Under the pieces are notes generated by a model. It was given only the letters and a program-made list of their open reading frames with translations, was not told the DNA's origin and did not search any database. Shown here in pieces: positions 1-7,070 of a DNA stretch of 63,813 nt. The DNA comes from Lysobacterales bacterium (GTDB lineage: Bacteria > Pseudomonadota > Gammaproteobacteria > Xanthomonadales > SZUA-5): positions 1 to 63,813 of the forward strand of contig JABAQR010000015.1 of assembly GCA_019187485.1 (NCBI GenBank), in the 5' to 3' direction. A program made the position numbers and the translations under genes. How positions within the stretch are numbered: the stretch's first letter is position 1; every line of letters starts with the position of its first letter.

Positions 1-125
1 CTCCATTACGCCGATCCTGGAGTGGATCGTTTACGGCGATCCTGAAGTGGCTCCATTACGCCGATCATCGACTGGCTCCATTACGCCGATCCCGAAATGG
101 CTCCATTGGGGCGGTCGGTGACAGG
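1..125. repeat. 25-base tandem repeat array, probable transposon-end binding sites
   Basis: Four contiguous 25-base units (1-25, 26-50, 51-75, 76-100) are followed by a decaying fifth unit (101-125). Units share the core CTCCATTACGCCGATC and end in TGG; unit 2 is the most diverged. There are no unique spacers, so this is not a CRISPR. Arrays of this period are typical of transposase-binding sites at ends of IS21-family and Mu/Tn7-like elements. It may be the left end of the Mu-like module that follows, or the edge of an IS21-type element lying left of the window. The array at 4481-4521 has a different sequence, so the two are not a matched pair. Confidence 0.75.
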
Positions 126-654
126 CGGTCGAGCGGTTCAGATTGCGCAGGCCATGAACGCCGCGACATCGCCGGTTCGCCGAACCCCGCGATGCCGGGG
201 CATCGGTGCAGCCGGCGATGTCGCCGGGGCGGGAATCGCCAAACCGCACAGGACGGCCGCAGAGCGCGCGGAGGGAGCGACCCGCTACCCGTGGTGCACC
301 AACACCCTCCCGCGAGGATTTAAAGGCGTTTTAAAGGTATCTAACCCCATTCGGTGCCTGTGGCGTCGCCCCGAATGTCTTTCCGGCATCGGCGCGCGAC
401 GATCGGCGGCGCACTTGACCGGCATCAGCACCTTGGCGCACACTGCCACCGCTGCCGCCAAATCGGCAGCCGGGTTTGACAGCCCGTCACCACAAGGCGC
501 ACATGCGCCCATCAGCCGATGCAGGCGCATTTTTTGTGCCCGCATCCATTGGGCAACACGTCCACCAGTTCAACGGCGGGCGGTGCGCGGGAGCCGCAAG
601 GCTCGCCGGTTCCTTGTGGCCGGTCTGTCAACCGCGCACCGTCCGTCACCCCGT
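126..654. other. Noncoding stretch upstream of the Mu-like module
   Basis: No convincing gene is visible. It holds a small hairpin (CGATGCC/GGCATCG, 190-205), a short AT-rich patch near 320-345, a terminator-like hairpin (503-535) and two similar TTTGACAGC motifs (near 474 and 654), the second forming a probable -35 box. In a Mu-like layout this is where a repressor and ner gene would sit; neither is recognisable. Confidence 0.4.
503..535 (+). terminator. Rho-independent-type hairpin with T run
   Basis: ATGCGCC (503-509) pairs with GGCGCAT (524-530) and is followed directly by five T residues on the plus strand. The loop is 14 bases. No intact gene ends just upstream, so it may end a lost or leftward-truncated transcript, or insulate the module from outside transcription. 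Confidence 0.5.
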
Positions 655-683
655 TTGACAGCGGGTTGCCGGACTCCAATCAC
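655..683 (+). promoter_or_regulatory. Candidate sigma70 promoter of the transposition module
   Basis: A perfect -35 box TTGACA (655-660) is followed by a 17-base spacer and a weak -10 (AATCAC, 678-683). It lies just before a strong ribosome site AAGGAG (686-691) and the ATG at 698, which would leave a very short leader. The -10 is poor, so this is tentative. Confidence 0.35.
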
Positions 684-697
684 ACAAGGAGTTCAGC

Positions 698-901
698 ATG
701 AAGCGTCAACCCACGGCCGCCGTAGCGGTCGCACGTCTGCAAAACCGTCCCTTGCCGCTCGATACGCCGCGCGATGCGTGGCCGGGCCTGATCGAGCGCG
801 CCGCCGCTGCACTGGAAGGCCGCCGCATCTACGATTCCGAAACCCTCGCGGTCGAACTGCGCAGCATCGCCAGTGCCATGCGCGCCGGGGGTGTCCAATG
901 A
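698..901 (+). CDS. Small hypothetical protein, first gene of the Mu-like module
   Basis: Encodes 67 residues beginning MKRQPTAAV. The start is supported by AAGGAG six bases upstream. I do not recognise the family. The protein is soluble, with basic N-terminal residues and a predicted helical middle (ERAAAALEGRR). Its stop overlaps the next start as ATGA (898-901), so the two are translationally coupled and probably belong to the same transposon operon. In Mu-like elements this position holds small DNA-binding proteins such as Ner, but no clear helix-turn-helix can be read here, so that role is only a guess. Confidence 0.6.
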   Translation: MKRQPTAAVAVARLQNRPLPLDTPRDAWPGLIERAAAALEGRRIYDSETLAVELRSIASAMRAGGVQ

Positions 902-1461
902 GCGCCGCTGTCCAAGACGCCATGACCAACCGCCGCGCCAGCCATGAGCAGGCGCAGCAAGCCGCCGCGCAACTGTGGGGACAGTCGCCGCCGGCTGGTG
1001 CGCACCCGTGGCTTGCTGCTACCTGCGTGGCCGCGCATGGCCTGCGCCAGCGATCCGGCCGGCTGCTGGTGCCGATGTGCGACAGCGGCGGGACGCTGTG
1101 GAACTTGCAGTTCATCGGCGCCGGTGGCGCTACGCGCATCCTGCATGGTGGCCGGGTCTTCGGTCTGCACCATCGCATCGGCTGGCCTGTGCGCGGAGTG
1201 CAGCATGTGGCCGAGGACTACGTGACGGCCGCGCGGGTCCATGCCGCTACCGGGCAGCCGTGCGCCGTGGCGTTCATGCTGTGGAACCTGCGCCCGGTCG
1301 CGCTTGCGCTGCGCGCGCTCGATCCATCGGCGCGCTTCACCATCTGGCTGCCAACTCCGCCACCTGGTCGAATCGGCAACTATCGCGGCGCACTGAGCGC
1401 GGCGGAAGCTGCGGCGGGTGCCGTGTCTGGCGCTGTGGCGATGCTGCGTGGTGCCCAATGA
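898..1461 (+). CDS. Toprim-like protein (degenerate primase-type domain) in Mu-like module
   Basis: Encodes 187 residues. The segment AEDYVTAARVHAATGQPCAV resembles the core of the Toprim domain found in phage and plasmid primases (usual form AEGYATAATLHEATGLPVAV followed by AFDAGNL). Here the acidic residue after the second strand is lost (AFMLWNL instead of AFDAGNL), so catalysis is doubtful although the metal-binding glutamate region survives. A preceding basic segment around HGGRVFGLHHRIGW fits the linker seen in such proteins. It is coupled by ATGA overlaps to the genes on both sides (898 and 1458). Toprim proteins are not part of the standard Mu transposition set; a role in loading or protecting DNA ends is conceivable but unproven. 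Confidence 0.55.
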   Translation: MSAAVQDAMTNRRASHEQAQQAAAQLWGQSPPAGAHPWLAATCVAAHGLRQRSGRLLVPMCDSGGTLWNLQFIGAGGATRILHGGRVFGLHHRIGWPVRGVQHVAEDYVTAARVHAATGQPCAVAFMLWNLRPVALALRALDPSARFTIWLPTPPPGRIGNYRGALSAAEAAAGAVSGAVAMLRGAQ

Positions 1462-1655
1462 GCGACGACCGCGAGCGATTGAAGGGCGAACTGGTGGACT
1501 TGTTCGCCGCTGCCGCCAAGCGTGGGCGACCCATCGCCAAAGCCGCCGAGGCGGGCGCAGTGTCCATCCGCGGCGATGGTAACATCATCGGCAATCACAA
1601 TCATGTGCACGTTACGGTGTACCTGTGTGCGCGGCCGTGCGGGTGCTGCCCGTGA
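1458..1655 (+). CDS. Small protein with GDGNIIGNHNHVHVT motif
   Basis: Encodes 65 residues starting MSDDRERLKGELV at an ATGA overlap with the upstream gene. The N-terminal half is helical. The middle carries SIRGDGNIIGNHNHVHVTVY, a Gly/Asn/His-rich beta-type run of a kind often seen in small prophage proteins (GNNNxxGNxN). The function of that class is unknown to me. The gene overlaps the transposase start by 31 bases, implying coupled translation. It is the third small gene of the module. Confidence 0.55.
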   Translation: MSDDRERLKGELVDLFAAAAKRGRPIAKAAEAGAVSIRGDGNIIGNHNHVHVTVYLCARPCGCCP

Positions 1656-3583
1656 ACGCTGGCGCGCCTACTGTTGCGGAGTTGGCTGCGGCGCTTGGGG
1701 CAACCGTGCGCGGAGTGCGCAAGCGCGCCGAGCGCGAGGCGTGGCCGTTCACGACCGAGGGCAAGCAGGCGCGCCGCTACCCGCTGGAAACGCTGCCCGA
1801 GGATGTGCGCGCCGCCATCCTCGCGGCGCGCAGGGAGAAATCGAGGCGGGAGCGTGAAGCGGCTGCCGCGAAGGCGGAGGCGCCGCGAATCGCCGCCGCG
1901 TGGGCAGAGTGGGCCAAGGCGCGACCGTGGCGCAAAGAGCTTGCCTTGGTGCGCGTGTTGGCGCTTGCCGAGGTTGCGGCCCTGCGGGCGGATGGCCTGA
2001 GCTTGCGGAAGGCGCAGGCGAGGGTGGCCGCACGGTTGAAGGGTGAAGGTGTGGCGGGCGGGTGCTCGCGGCCTGCGATTCAGCGATGGTCGAAGCTGGT
2101 CGAGGATGTGCCGCGCCCGCATTGGGAGCCGCTCCTCCTGCCCGCCGAAACGCGCGGAGGGGCGGTGCGCGCAGAGATTCACCCGCATGCGTGGCTTGCA
2201 TTCAAGAACGAATGGATGCGCCTGGAACAGCCGACCACAGCGCAGTGCTACCGGGTAGTGATTCGCCTGGCTGACGTGAATCCAGACTGGCACCCGTTGC
2301 CGAGCCTGGACACGTTCGAGCGTCGGCGCAAAACTGACATTGCGCAAGATGCCAAGGTCTACGCGCGCGAGGGCAAGGAGGCATTCATGAAGCTCCAGCC
2401 AGTCACGCGCCGGGACGTGAGCGGCCTTGATGCGCTGGAGCAAGTCAGTTCAGACGGGCATGTCTTCGACGTGATGGTGAGATATCCCGATGGCTCCATC
2501 GGTCGGCCGATCATCGTTGGCTGGCAGGATCGCGCCTCGGGCAAGCTGCTGTCATGGCGGATCGGCAAGTCTGAAACGGCCGAACTGGTCCGGCTGTCGC
2601 TGGCCGATATGGTGCGCAACTATGGTGTTCCGGTGAATGCCACCCTGGACAACGGCCGCGCATACGCCAGCAAGAGCAACACCGGGGGAATGCCGACGCG
2701 CTACCGCTACAAAGTGAAGCCCGATGACCCGATGGGCGTCATGGTGCGGATGGGGATCAACGTCAACTGGGCGAAGCCGCGCAACGGCCGCGCGAAGCCA
2801 ATCGAGCGCACTTGGCGCGACTTCGCGACGGACATCAGCCGCCGCTCCGAGTTTGCGGGCGCCTACACTGGCAGCAGCCCGGACGCCAAGCCCGAGAATT
2901 ACGGTTCCCGCGCCGTTCCTTGGGATGAGTTCCTCCGTGTGGTGGAGGATGGCATCGCCGAGCACAACGCGCGCCCCGGAAGGCGCGGCGCGAACTGCAA
3001 CGGCCGGAGCTTTGACGAGACCTTTAACGACCTGTACGCGCGCAGCGTTCCACGGAAGGCAACTGTCGAGCAACTGCGCCTGCTTCTGCTGGCGGCTGCG
3101 CCTGCAAAGGTCTCGAAAACCGGGCACATCCACCTGTTCAAGAACCTTTACTGGCACGAAGACTTGTGCCCGCTGATCGGGACCAAGGTGGATGTCCGGT
3201 TTGACCCGAATGCGCTGCAATCGTCGGTTAGCGTCTACCGCACTGACGGCGCCTTTGTGTGCGAGGCTCCTTGCCTTCATCCGCTTGGCTTCTACGATCA
3301 AGCCGCGAGCAGGGAGCACAACCGCAACCTTTCCGCGCGAAGGAAGGCGGGCGCCGCACTGACCGCCGCCGAACTGGCGCTGGACAAGTCGCGCCCCGAT
3401 CCGTGGGCCAGCACGTTGCCGCCGATCCAGCCGCCGGCCGCGCCGGTTGCCGGCGTTGTGCGGCTTGTCACGCCAAAGCGCAAAGCAAGCGAGGCCGCGC
3501 AGCCGGTCCCGGACAACGCTGTGAGCGAAATAGACGACCTAATGAGGCGCAGCCTCAAATCCCTGTGGGCGGAAAGTATCTAG
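1625..3583 (+). CDS. MuA-type DDE transposase
   Basis: Encodes 652 residues from a GTG start, close to the 663 of phage Mu A. Residues 15-70 form a Mu-type winged DNA-binding domain (TVRGVRKRAEREAW, then LETLPEDVRAAI). The catalytic core shows D277 (SSDGHVFD), D342 (TLDNGRAY) and E394 (KPIERTWRDF), matching the D269/D336/E392 triad of MuA; flanking blocks such as RYRYKVKPDDPMG, AGAYTG and AKPENYGSRAV are also MuA-like. A C-terminal basic segment fits domain III, which contacts MuB. The enzyme cuts and joins transposon ends. It is followed 27 bases later by the MuB-type ATPase. No frameshift is seen, so it may be active. An ATG-free start leaves some doubt about the first residues. Confidence 0.93.
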   Translation: MCAAVRVLPVNAGAPTVAELAAALGATVRGVRKRAEREAWPFTTEGKQARRYPLETLPEDVRAAILAARREKSRREREAAAAKAEAPRIAAAWAEWAKARPWRKELALVRVLALAEVAALRADGLSLRKAQARVAARLKGEGVAGGCSRPAIQRWSKLVEDVPRPHWEPLLLPAETRGGAVRAEIHPHAWLAFKNEWMRLEQPTTAQCYRVVIRLADVNPDWHPLPSLDTFERRRKTDIAQDAKVYAREGKEAFMKLQPVTRRDVSGLDALEQVSSDGHVFDVMVRYPDGSIGRPIIVGWQDRASGKLLSWRIGKSETAELVRLSLADMVRNYGVPVNATLDNGRAYASKSNTGGMPTRYRYKVKPDDPMGVMVRMGINVNWAKPRNGRAKPIERTWRDFATDISRRSEFAGAYTGSSPDAKPENYGSRAVPWDEFLRVVEDGIAEHNARPGRRGANCNGRSFDETFNDLYARSVPRKATVEQLRLLLLAAAPAKVSKTGHIHLFKNLYWHEDLCPLIGTKVDVRFDPNALQSSVSVYRTDGAFVCEAPCLHPLGFYDQAASREHNRNLSARRKAGAALTAAELALDKSRPDPWASTLPPIQPPAAPVAGVVRLVTPKRKASEAAQPVPDNAVSEIDDLMRRSLKSLWAESI

Positions 3584-3610
3584 CCCAGGCAGCGCAGCAG
3601 GAGCAAGGCC

Positions 3611-4390
3611 ATGCACACGCCAGCGCAAATAGATTCAGCACGAAACCGCAGGACAGAAATGGAGGCCGCGCCGGCGGCGCGCGCGATTCGTGCCGCGCCT
3701 GAGTGGATTCCGACCCAATCAGCCCTTCGGATAATCTCTACCCTTCGCTTTGCGCAGGCTATGGGCGATGTAGTGTTGATCTACGGCAGCGAAGGCACGG
3801 GCAAGACGCACGCGGCGCGCGAGTATGCCAAGCAAGGCGGGCGTGTTTGGCTGGCCACCATGACGCCAGCAACGGCGGGTATTGTTCCGGCACTTGAGCA
3901 AATATGTGCTGCGGTCGATACGCTGCCCCGCAATGGCGCATCCGAATTGCATCGCGCGATTATCGGAAAGACCACGCAAACGGGCGGTTTGCTGGTCATA
4001 GATGAGGCGCAGCATTTGATCCCTGGAGCGCTGGCCCAGATCGCCGCTATTCACGACGCGGCCGGGATCGGCGTTGCCATGCTCGGCAATCATTCCATTT
4101 ACGCCAAACTCACCGCCGCGCGCAGCGCTGAGTCCTTGGCGTGCCTGCATTCCCGCATCGGCAAGCGCCTGCGCGTCGATGCGCTCACCCCTGACGACGT
4201 GGGCGTGATAGCCGCAAGCTGGGGCGTGGCCGGCGCTGGTGCGCTCAAGACACTAGCCGAGATCGGCAGGAAGGCGGGCGCCCTGCGCATGGTGACCAAG
4301 ACACTACGGGTTGCGCAGATGCTCGCCGATGGTCGGGCGATCACTGACGCCGATCTGCGCGCAGCGTGGCGTGAACTGACCGGCGCTTGA
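3611..4390 (+). CDS. MuB-type AAA ATPase, target-DNA activator
   Basis: Encodes 259 residues. Walker A GSEGTGKT is at 59-66 and Walker B LLVIDEA at 127-133, followed by QHL as in MuB/TnsC/TniB ATPases; a sensor-like GNHSIY follows. MuB-class proteins coat target DNA and stimulate the transposase, giving target immunity. The protein is shorter than MuB of Mu (312 residues), mainly at the N terminus. It lies 27 bases after the transposase gene and is the last gene of the module: a hairpin terminator follows at 4414 and host genes begin at 4.6 kb. Confidence 0.9.
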   Translation: MHTPAQIDSARNRRTEMEAAPAARAIRAAPEWIPTQSALRIISTLRFAQAMGDVVLIYGSEGTGKTHAAREYAKQGGRVWLATMTPATAGIVPALEQICAAVDTLPRNGASELHRAIIGKTTQTGGLLVIDEAQHLIPGALAQIAAIHDAAGIGVAMLGNHSIYAKLTAARSAESLACLHSRIGKRLRVDALTPDDVGVIAASWGVAGAGALKTLAEIGRKAGALRMVTKTLRVAQMLADGRAITDADLRAAWRELTGA

Positions 4391-4413
4391 AGCCGCATCA
4401 AGGGCTCATCATC

Positions 4414-4429
4414 GCCCCATAGATGGGGC
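4414..4429 (+). terminator. Hairpin after the MuB-type gene
   Basis: GCCCCA (4414-4419) and TGGGGC (4424-4429) form a six-pair stem with a TAGA loop, followed by a weak T-containing stretch (ATTCTTGCGTT). It sits 24 bases after the MuB stop and probably ends the module transcript. Confidence 0.5.
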
Positions 4430-4480
4430 ATTCTTGCGTTGCCTTCGGTGTGCTGCCGCTCGTGTGTTCTGCCCGCTGGG

Positions 4481-4521
4481 TGGCCCATTTCATTTGCGCC
4501 GGTGGCCCATTTCATTTGCGC
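4481..4521. repeat. Two direct 19-base repeats, IS21-type end
   Basis: TGGCCCATTTCATTTGCGC occurs at 4481-4499 and 4503-4521 (period 22). Short GGTGGNCCA...GCGC units repeated at about 22 bases are characteristic of IS21-family ends. No IS21 genes adjoin it, so it looks like an orphan end left after deletion, or the right end of the Mu-like module. Confidence 0.55.
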
Positions 4522-4560
4522 GCTTACACCTGCGGCGGCGTTTGCCTAACCCCTCCCCAG

Positions 4561-4582
4561 CCCTCCCCGATATCGGGGAGGG
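4561..4582. repeat. Perfect 22-base palindrome downstream of coaX
   Basis: CCCTCCCCGAT is followed directly by its exact reverse complement. It lies 33 bases past the coaX stop on that gene's transcript and may end it, or may be one of the small palindromic intergenic repeats common in this order of bacteria. No T run follows on either strand. Confidence 0.5.
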
Positions 4583-4614
4583 AGCAACGCGCTTCGGACG
4601 ACATTCACGGCAAC

Positions 4615-5364
4615 CTATGGCCCGCCTGCGGCGCGCGCCCACAGCGCCAGCCCATCCAGCACCGGATTGGCCAGCCGCTGGTGCGGCAGCGACAAGTGCG
4701 TCTCCAGCAGCGGCAGTGCGCCACCGGTGAGCAGCAGTTCGACCTCCGCGCCAACGCCCATGGCCGCGTGGCGCCAGGCGTGGCCGACCAGGGCGACGCA
4801 GGCGAGGCAGCCGCCGCTCCAGACTGCGTCGTCGGTGCTGCGCGCGAACTCACGCAGGCGCGGGGCCTCGCCGGTGCGGATGCCGGCGGTGCCGCGATGC
4901 AGGGCATCGCGCATCAGCGCCGGGCCGGGCACGATCAGGCCGCCAAGGTGCTGACCGCCTTCGTCGACCAGGTCGATCGTCATCGCGGTGCCGGCATCGA
5001 CCAGCAGGAAAGGGCCGGATCGCTGCGCGCGAACGCCGGCCATCGCCAGGAAGCGGTCGGTGCCGAGCGTGTGCGGCAGGTCGTAGGCGCTGCGGATGCC
5101 GAGATCCTCCTTGGGCGATGCGTAGACGTTGGTCGGGCAGCGCAGGGTCTGCGCAACCGCGTCGATTAGCCCCTGGGTGAGGCTGTGCGCGGTCGATGAA
5201 ATCCAGGCGCCCTGGGCGCCCCGTGCGGCCGTGCGCATCGCCGTCAGATCGCCCAGGCCCGCATGCGTGTGTGCGACCGGTTCGCCATCGTGGCGGCCAG
5301 CGGCATCCAGGACTGCCCATTTGAGCCGGCTGTTGCCGAGGTCCAGCAGCAGCTTCTTAGACAT
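4615..5364 (-). CDS. coaX: Type III pantothenate kinase
   Basis: Encodes 249 residues. It phosphorylates pantothenate in the first step of coenzyme A synthesis. Family hallmarks are the N-terminal phosphate-binding LLLDLGNSRLKWA, the central LGTDRFLAM block, and VDAGTAMTIDLVD followed by GGLIVPG; LLTGGALPLLE near the C terminus matches the conserved (T)GG motif. This ASKHA-fold kinase differs from CoaA and is usually feedback-insensitive. The start at 5364 (MSKKLLLDLG) overlaps the end of birA by eight bases, so the two are co-transcribed and coupled. The birA-coaX order is common in gammaproteobacteria. Confidence 0.95.
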   Translation of the reverse strand: MSKKLLLDLGNSRLKWAVLDAAGRHDGEPVAHTHAGLGDLTAMRTAARGAQGAWISSTAHSLTQGLIDAVAQTLRCPTNVYASPKEDLGIRSAYDLPHTLGTDRFLAMAGVRAQRSGPFLLVDAGTAMTIDLVDEGGQHLGGLIVPGPALMRDALHRGTAGIRTGEAPRLREFARSTDDAVWSGGCLACVALVGHAWRHAAMGVGAEVELLLTGGALPLLETHLSLPHQRLANPVLDGLALWARAAGGP

Positions 5365-6130
5365 CGTCGGTCTCCCGGATGCTCGCCTCGCCGGCAGCGT
5401 ACACGAGCACCCGACCGTCCTGCAGGATTCGCAGTCTACCGAGCGCGTCCACGCCAAGCGCTTGTCCCGTCTCGTCCCCGCCCGCTCCCCGCAGGCGCAC
5501 CGGGCGGCCGGCGAGCGCATCGGCCGCCGCCCACTCCTCCTCGAAGCCGGCAAAGCCGGAATGTTCGAAGCGCGTCAGGTGTTCGTGCAATCTCCGTAGC
5601 AAGGCGCCGGCGAGCAGCGCGCGTGGTGGCGGCGGACCCAGCGCCGCAAGATCGACCCACGGCTGGTCGATGACGGTTCCAGCCGGCAGCGCCACATTCA
5701 GGCCGATGCCGACCAACAAGGTGCTGCCAGCGTCGGTACCGAGCGCCTCGATCAGGATCCCGCCGAGTTTGCGACCTCGCAGCCAGACGTCGTTCGGCCA
5801 TTTCAGACGGGCGTCCACACCGAATCCAGTCAGCGCCGCGCGCACCGCCAGCCCCGCCACCAGCGAGGCGCCTACCTGCGCGAGCAGAGGTCTTGCGCTT
5901 GGCCAGAGCACGGTGCAATACAGACCAGCACCCGGTGGCGATTGCCACACGCGCCCGTGCTGACCGCGCCCGGCGGACTGACTGTCCGCAAACACCGCCG
6001 CCGGCTCGCGCCGACCCTCGCGCAAGCGCCCGCGTGCACGCTCCTGGGTCGAGTCCAGCCGTGCGTGGACTTCGATCTCGAAAGTGGGGCAGAGGGCCGC
6101 GATGCGGGCCGCATCCAGGGGGTCCGACAT
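5357..6130 (-). CDS. birA: Biotin--[acetyl-CoA-carboxylase] ligase, single-function type
   Basis: Encodes 257 residues. It activates biotin as biotinyl-AMP and attaches it to the carboxylase carrier protein. Visible signatures are DSTQERA, the adenylate loop SAGRGQHGRVW, GLYCTVLWP, the lysine block LKWPNDVW and GGILIEA, and GIGLNV. The N-terminal helix-turn-helix of E. coli BirA is absent, so this form cannot act as the operon repressor. The start MSDPLDAAR at 6130 places the ligase core at the usual distance. It is the first gene of a birA-coaX transcript, with an AT-rich promoter region upstream. Confidence 0.93.
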   Translation of the reverse strand: MSDPLDAARIAALCPTFEIEVHARLDSTQERARGRLREGRREPAAVFADSQSAGRGQHGRVWQSPPGAGLYCTVLWPSARPLLAQVGASLVAGLAVRAALTGFGVDARLKWPNDVWLRGRKLGGILIEALGTDAGSTLLVGIGLNVALPAGTVIDQPWVDLAALGPPPPRALLAGALLRRLHEHLTRFEHSGFAGFEEEWAAADALAGRPVRLRGAGGDETGQALGVDALGRLRILQDGRVLVYAAGEASIRETDDV

Positions 6131-6157
6131 GGCGCCGCGGGTGGCCTCGGTGGGGAA

Positions 6158-6195
6158 CGGAAAGTACGCAAAGGCCACAAAATCCGCAAAGCCAT
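6158..6195. repeat. 9-base-period A-rich repeat, left partner of an inverted pair
   Basis: The run reads as units such as AAAGTACGC, AAAGGCCAC and AAAATCCGC (period nine). An opposite-strand version built on GAAGGACGC lies at 6375-6415, inside the 3' end of plsY. Together they flank the AT-rich birA promoter region as a loose inverted pair. Such simple-sequence arrays recur between genes in this order of bacteria. Confidence 0.55.
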
Positions 6196-6253
6196 TCGGG
6201 CCGGTATGCGGTGGAGAACCTCCGAACAAGTCGGAGGGTTCGCCGACATGGGC

Positions 6254-6296
6254 GACCTGCCTACAGGTCTAATATACAAGTTATTGATTTTCTTAA
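6254..6296 (-). promoter_or_regulatory. Candidate birA-coaX promoter with operator-like palindrome
   Basis: Reading leftward, TTAAGA (6291-6296) and TATTAG (6269-6274) are spaced by 16 bases inside an AT-rich island (about 6270-6312) that stands out in this GC-rich window. A perfect inverted repeat GACCTG-CCTA-CAGGTC (6254-6269) abuts the -10 on the downstream side and could be an operator or start a leader hairpin. Confidence 0.45.
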
Positions 6297-6368
6297 ATAT
6301 ATATACCGAACATGTGCCGAACTTTGGCGTGGGCCGACAAGTCCAGGATGGACATGTTCAGACCTTCC

Positions 6369-7070
6369 TCAGGTTCCCCTCGTGTCCTTCGCGTCCTTCG
6401 CGTCCTTCACCTCCTTGGCCGGAGGTGCGGGCGAAGCCAGCCAGTGTGCCCAGATCCGCGCCTTCTCGAAGCGGTGTTCCGTGCCGGATCGCAGGCGTGC
6501 GAGGTTGCTACGGTGGGTCCACAGCAGCAGCAGACCGCAGGTGAGGGCGAGGCTCATCAGCATCCCCCCGGGCCAGCCCCGGATGACGGGAAGCAGCATG
6601 GGGAAGGCGAGGCCGGCGAGAACGGTGGACAGACCCACGTAGCCGCTGCCGGTCAGCACCAGCGCCCACACGACGAAGACGGCGGCCGCGGTCGACGGGA
6701 ACAGCCAGGCGAGCATGCCGAACAGTGTGCCGGCGCCCTTGCCGCCGCGGAAGCCGTGCCACAGCGGGTAACAATGACCCAACGCAGCGCCAAGCCCACA
6801 GGCGAGCTGGGTTTCGACCAGGCCCAGCGGCGCGAGCGCGTGCCAGCCGATCGGCGCGATCAGCGCCGCGGCGAGCGCTCCCTTGCCGAAATCGATCAGT
6901 GCGGTGCCCAGCGCGAAGGTCTTGCCTTGGGTGCGCAGCGCATTGGTGGCGCCGGCGTTGCCGCTGCCCTGGGTACGGATGTCGACCCCACGCATCCGTC
7001 CCAGCAGCAGGCTGCCGACTACGCTGCCGAGCAGATAGCTCGCGAGCAGTTTCGCCGCGAGCAGGGTCAC
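6369..7070 (-). CDS. plsY: Acyl-phosphate:glycerol-3-phosphate acyltransferase
   Basis: Encodes 233 residues from a GTG that overlaps the stop of the upstream gene (GTGA). PlsY is an inner-membrane enzyme that transfers the acyl group of acyl-phosphate to glycerol 3-phosphate, the first committed step of phospholipid synthesis. Conserved motifs are GSGNAGATN, the phosphate-binding GHCYPLWHGFRGGKGAGT and THRSNLARL, with about five to six membrane segments. The C terminus carries an extra hydrophilic tail (KEVKDAKDAKDTRGT) encoded by a 9-base repeat and probably added by repeat invasion. Its coupling to a fatty-acid kinase, which makes its acyl-phosphate substrate, is noteworthy. Confidence 0.95.
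   Translation of the reverse strand: MTLLAAKLLASYLLGSVVGSLLLGRMRGVDIRTQGSGNAGATNALRTQGKTFALGTALIDFGKGALAAALIAPIGWHALAPLGLVETQLACGLGAALGHCYPLWHGFRGGKGAGTLFGMLAWLFPSTAAAVFVVWALVLTGSGYVGLSTVLAGLAFPMLLPVIRGWPGGMLMSLALTCGLLLLWTHRSNLARLRSGTEHRFEKARIWAHWLASPAPPAKEVKDAKDAKDTRGT

Larger units (their letters stand above)
655..4430 (+). mobile_element. Mu-like transposition module lacking phage structural genes
   Basis: Five same-strand, mostly overlapping genes end with MuA- and MuB-type proteins and a terminator. No lysis, head or tail genes follow; chromosomal coaX starts within 200 bases. The module could be a minimal transposon, or the decayed early region of a Mu-like prophage. True element ends are uncertain: the flanking repeat arrays (1-125 and 4481-4521) do not match each other and both look like IS21-type end repeats. 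Confidence 0.65.

Noticed and set aside
1..125. Possible CRISPR array
   Set aside because: The 25-base units are contiguous with no spacers and no cas genes are present.
97..897. Long N-terminal extension of the Toprim-like gene back to 97
   Set aside because: It would run through the repeat array and a terminator, and over the small gene at 698, which has a good ribosome site; ATG 898 overlaps the stop of that gene as expected for coupling.
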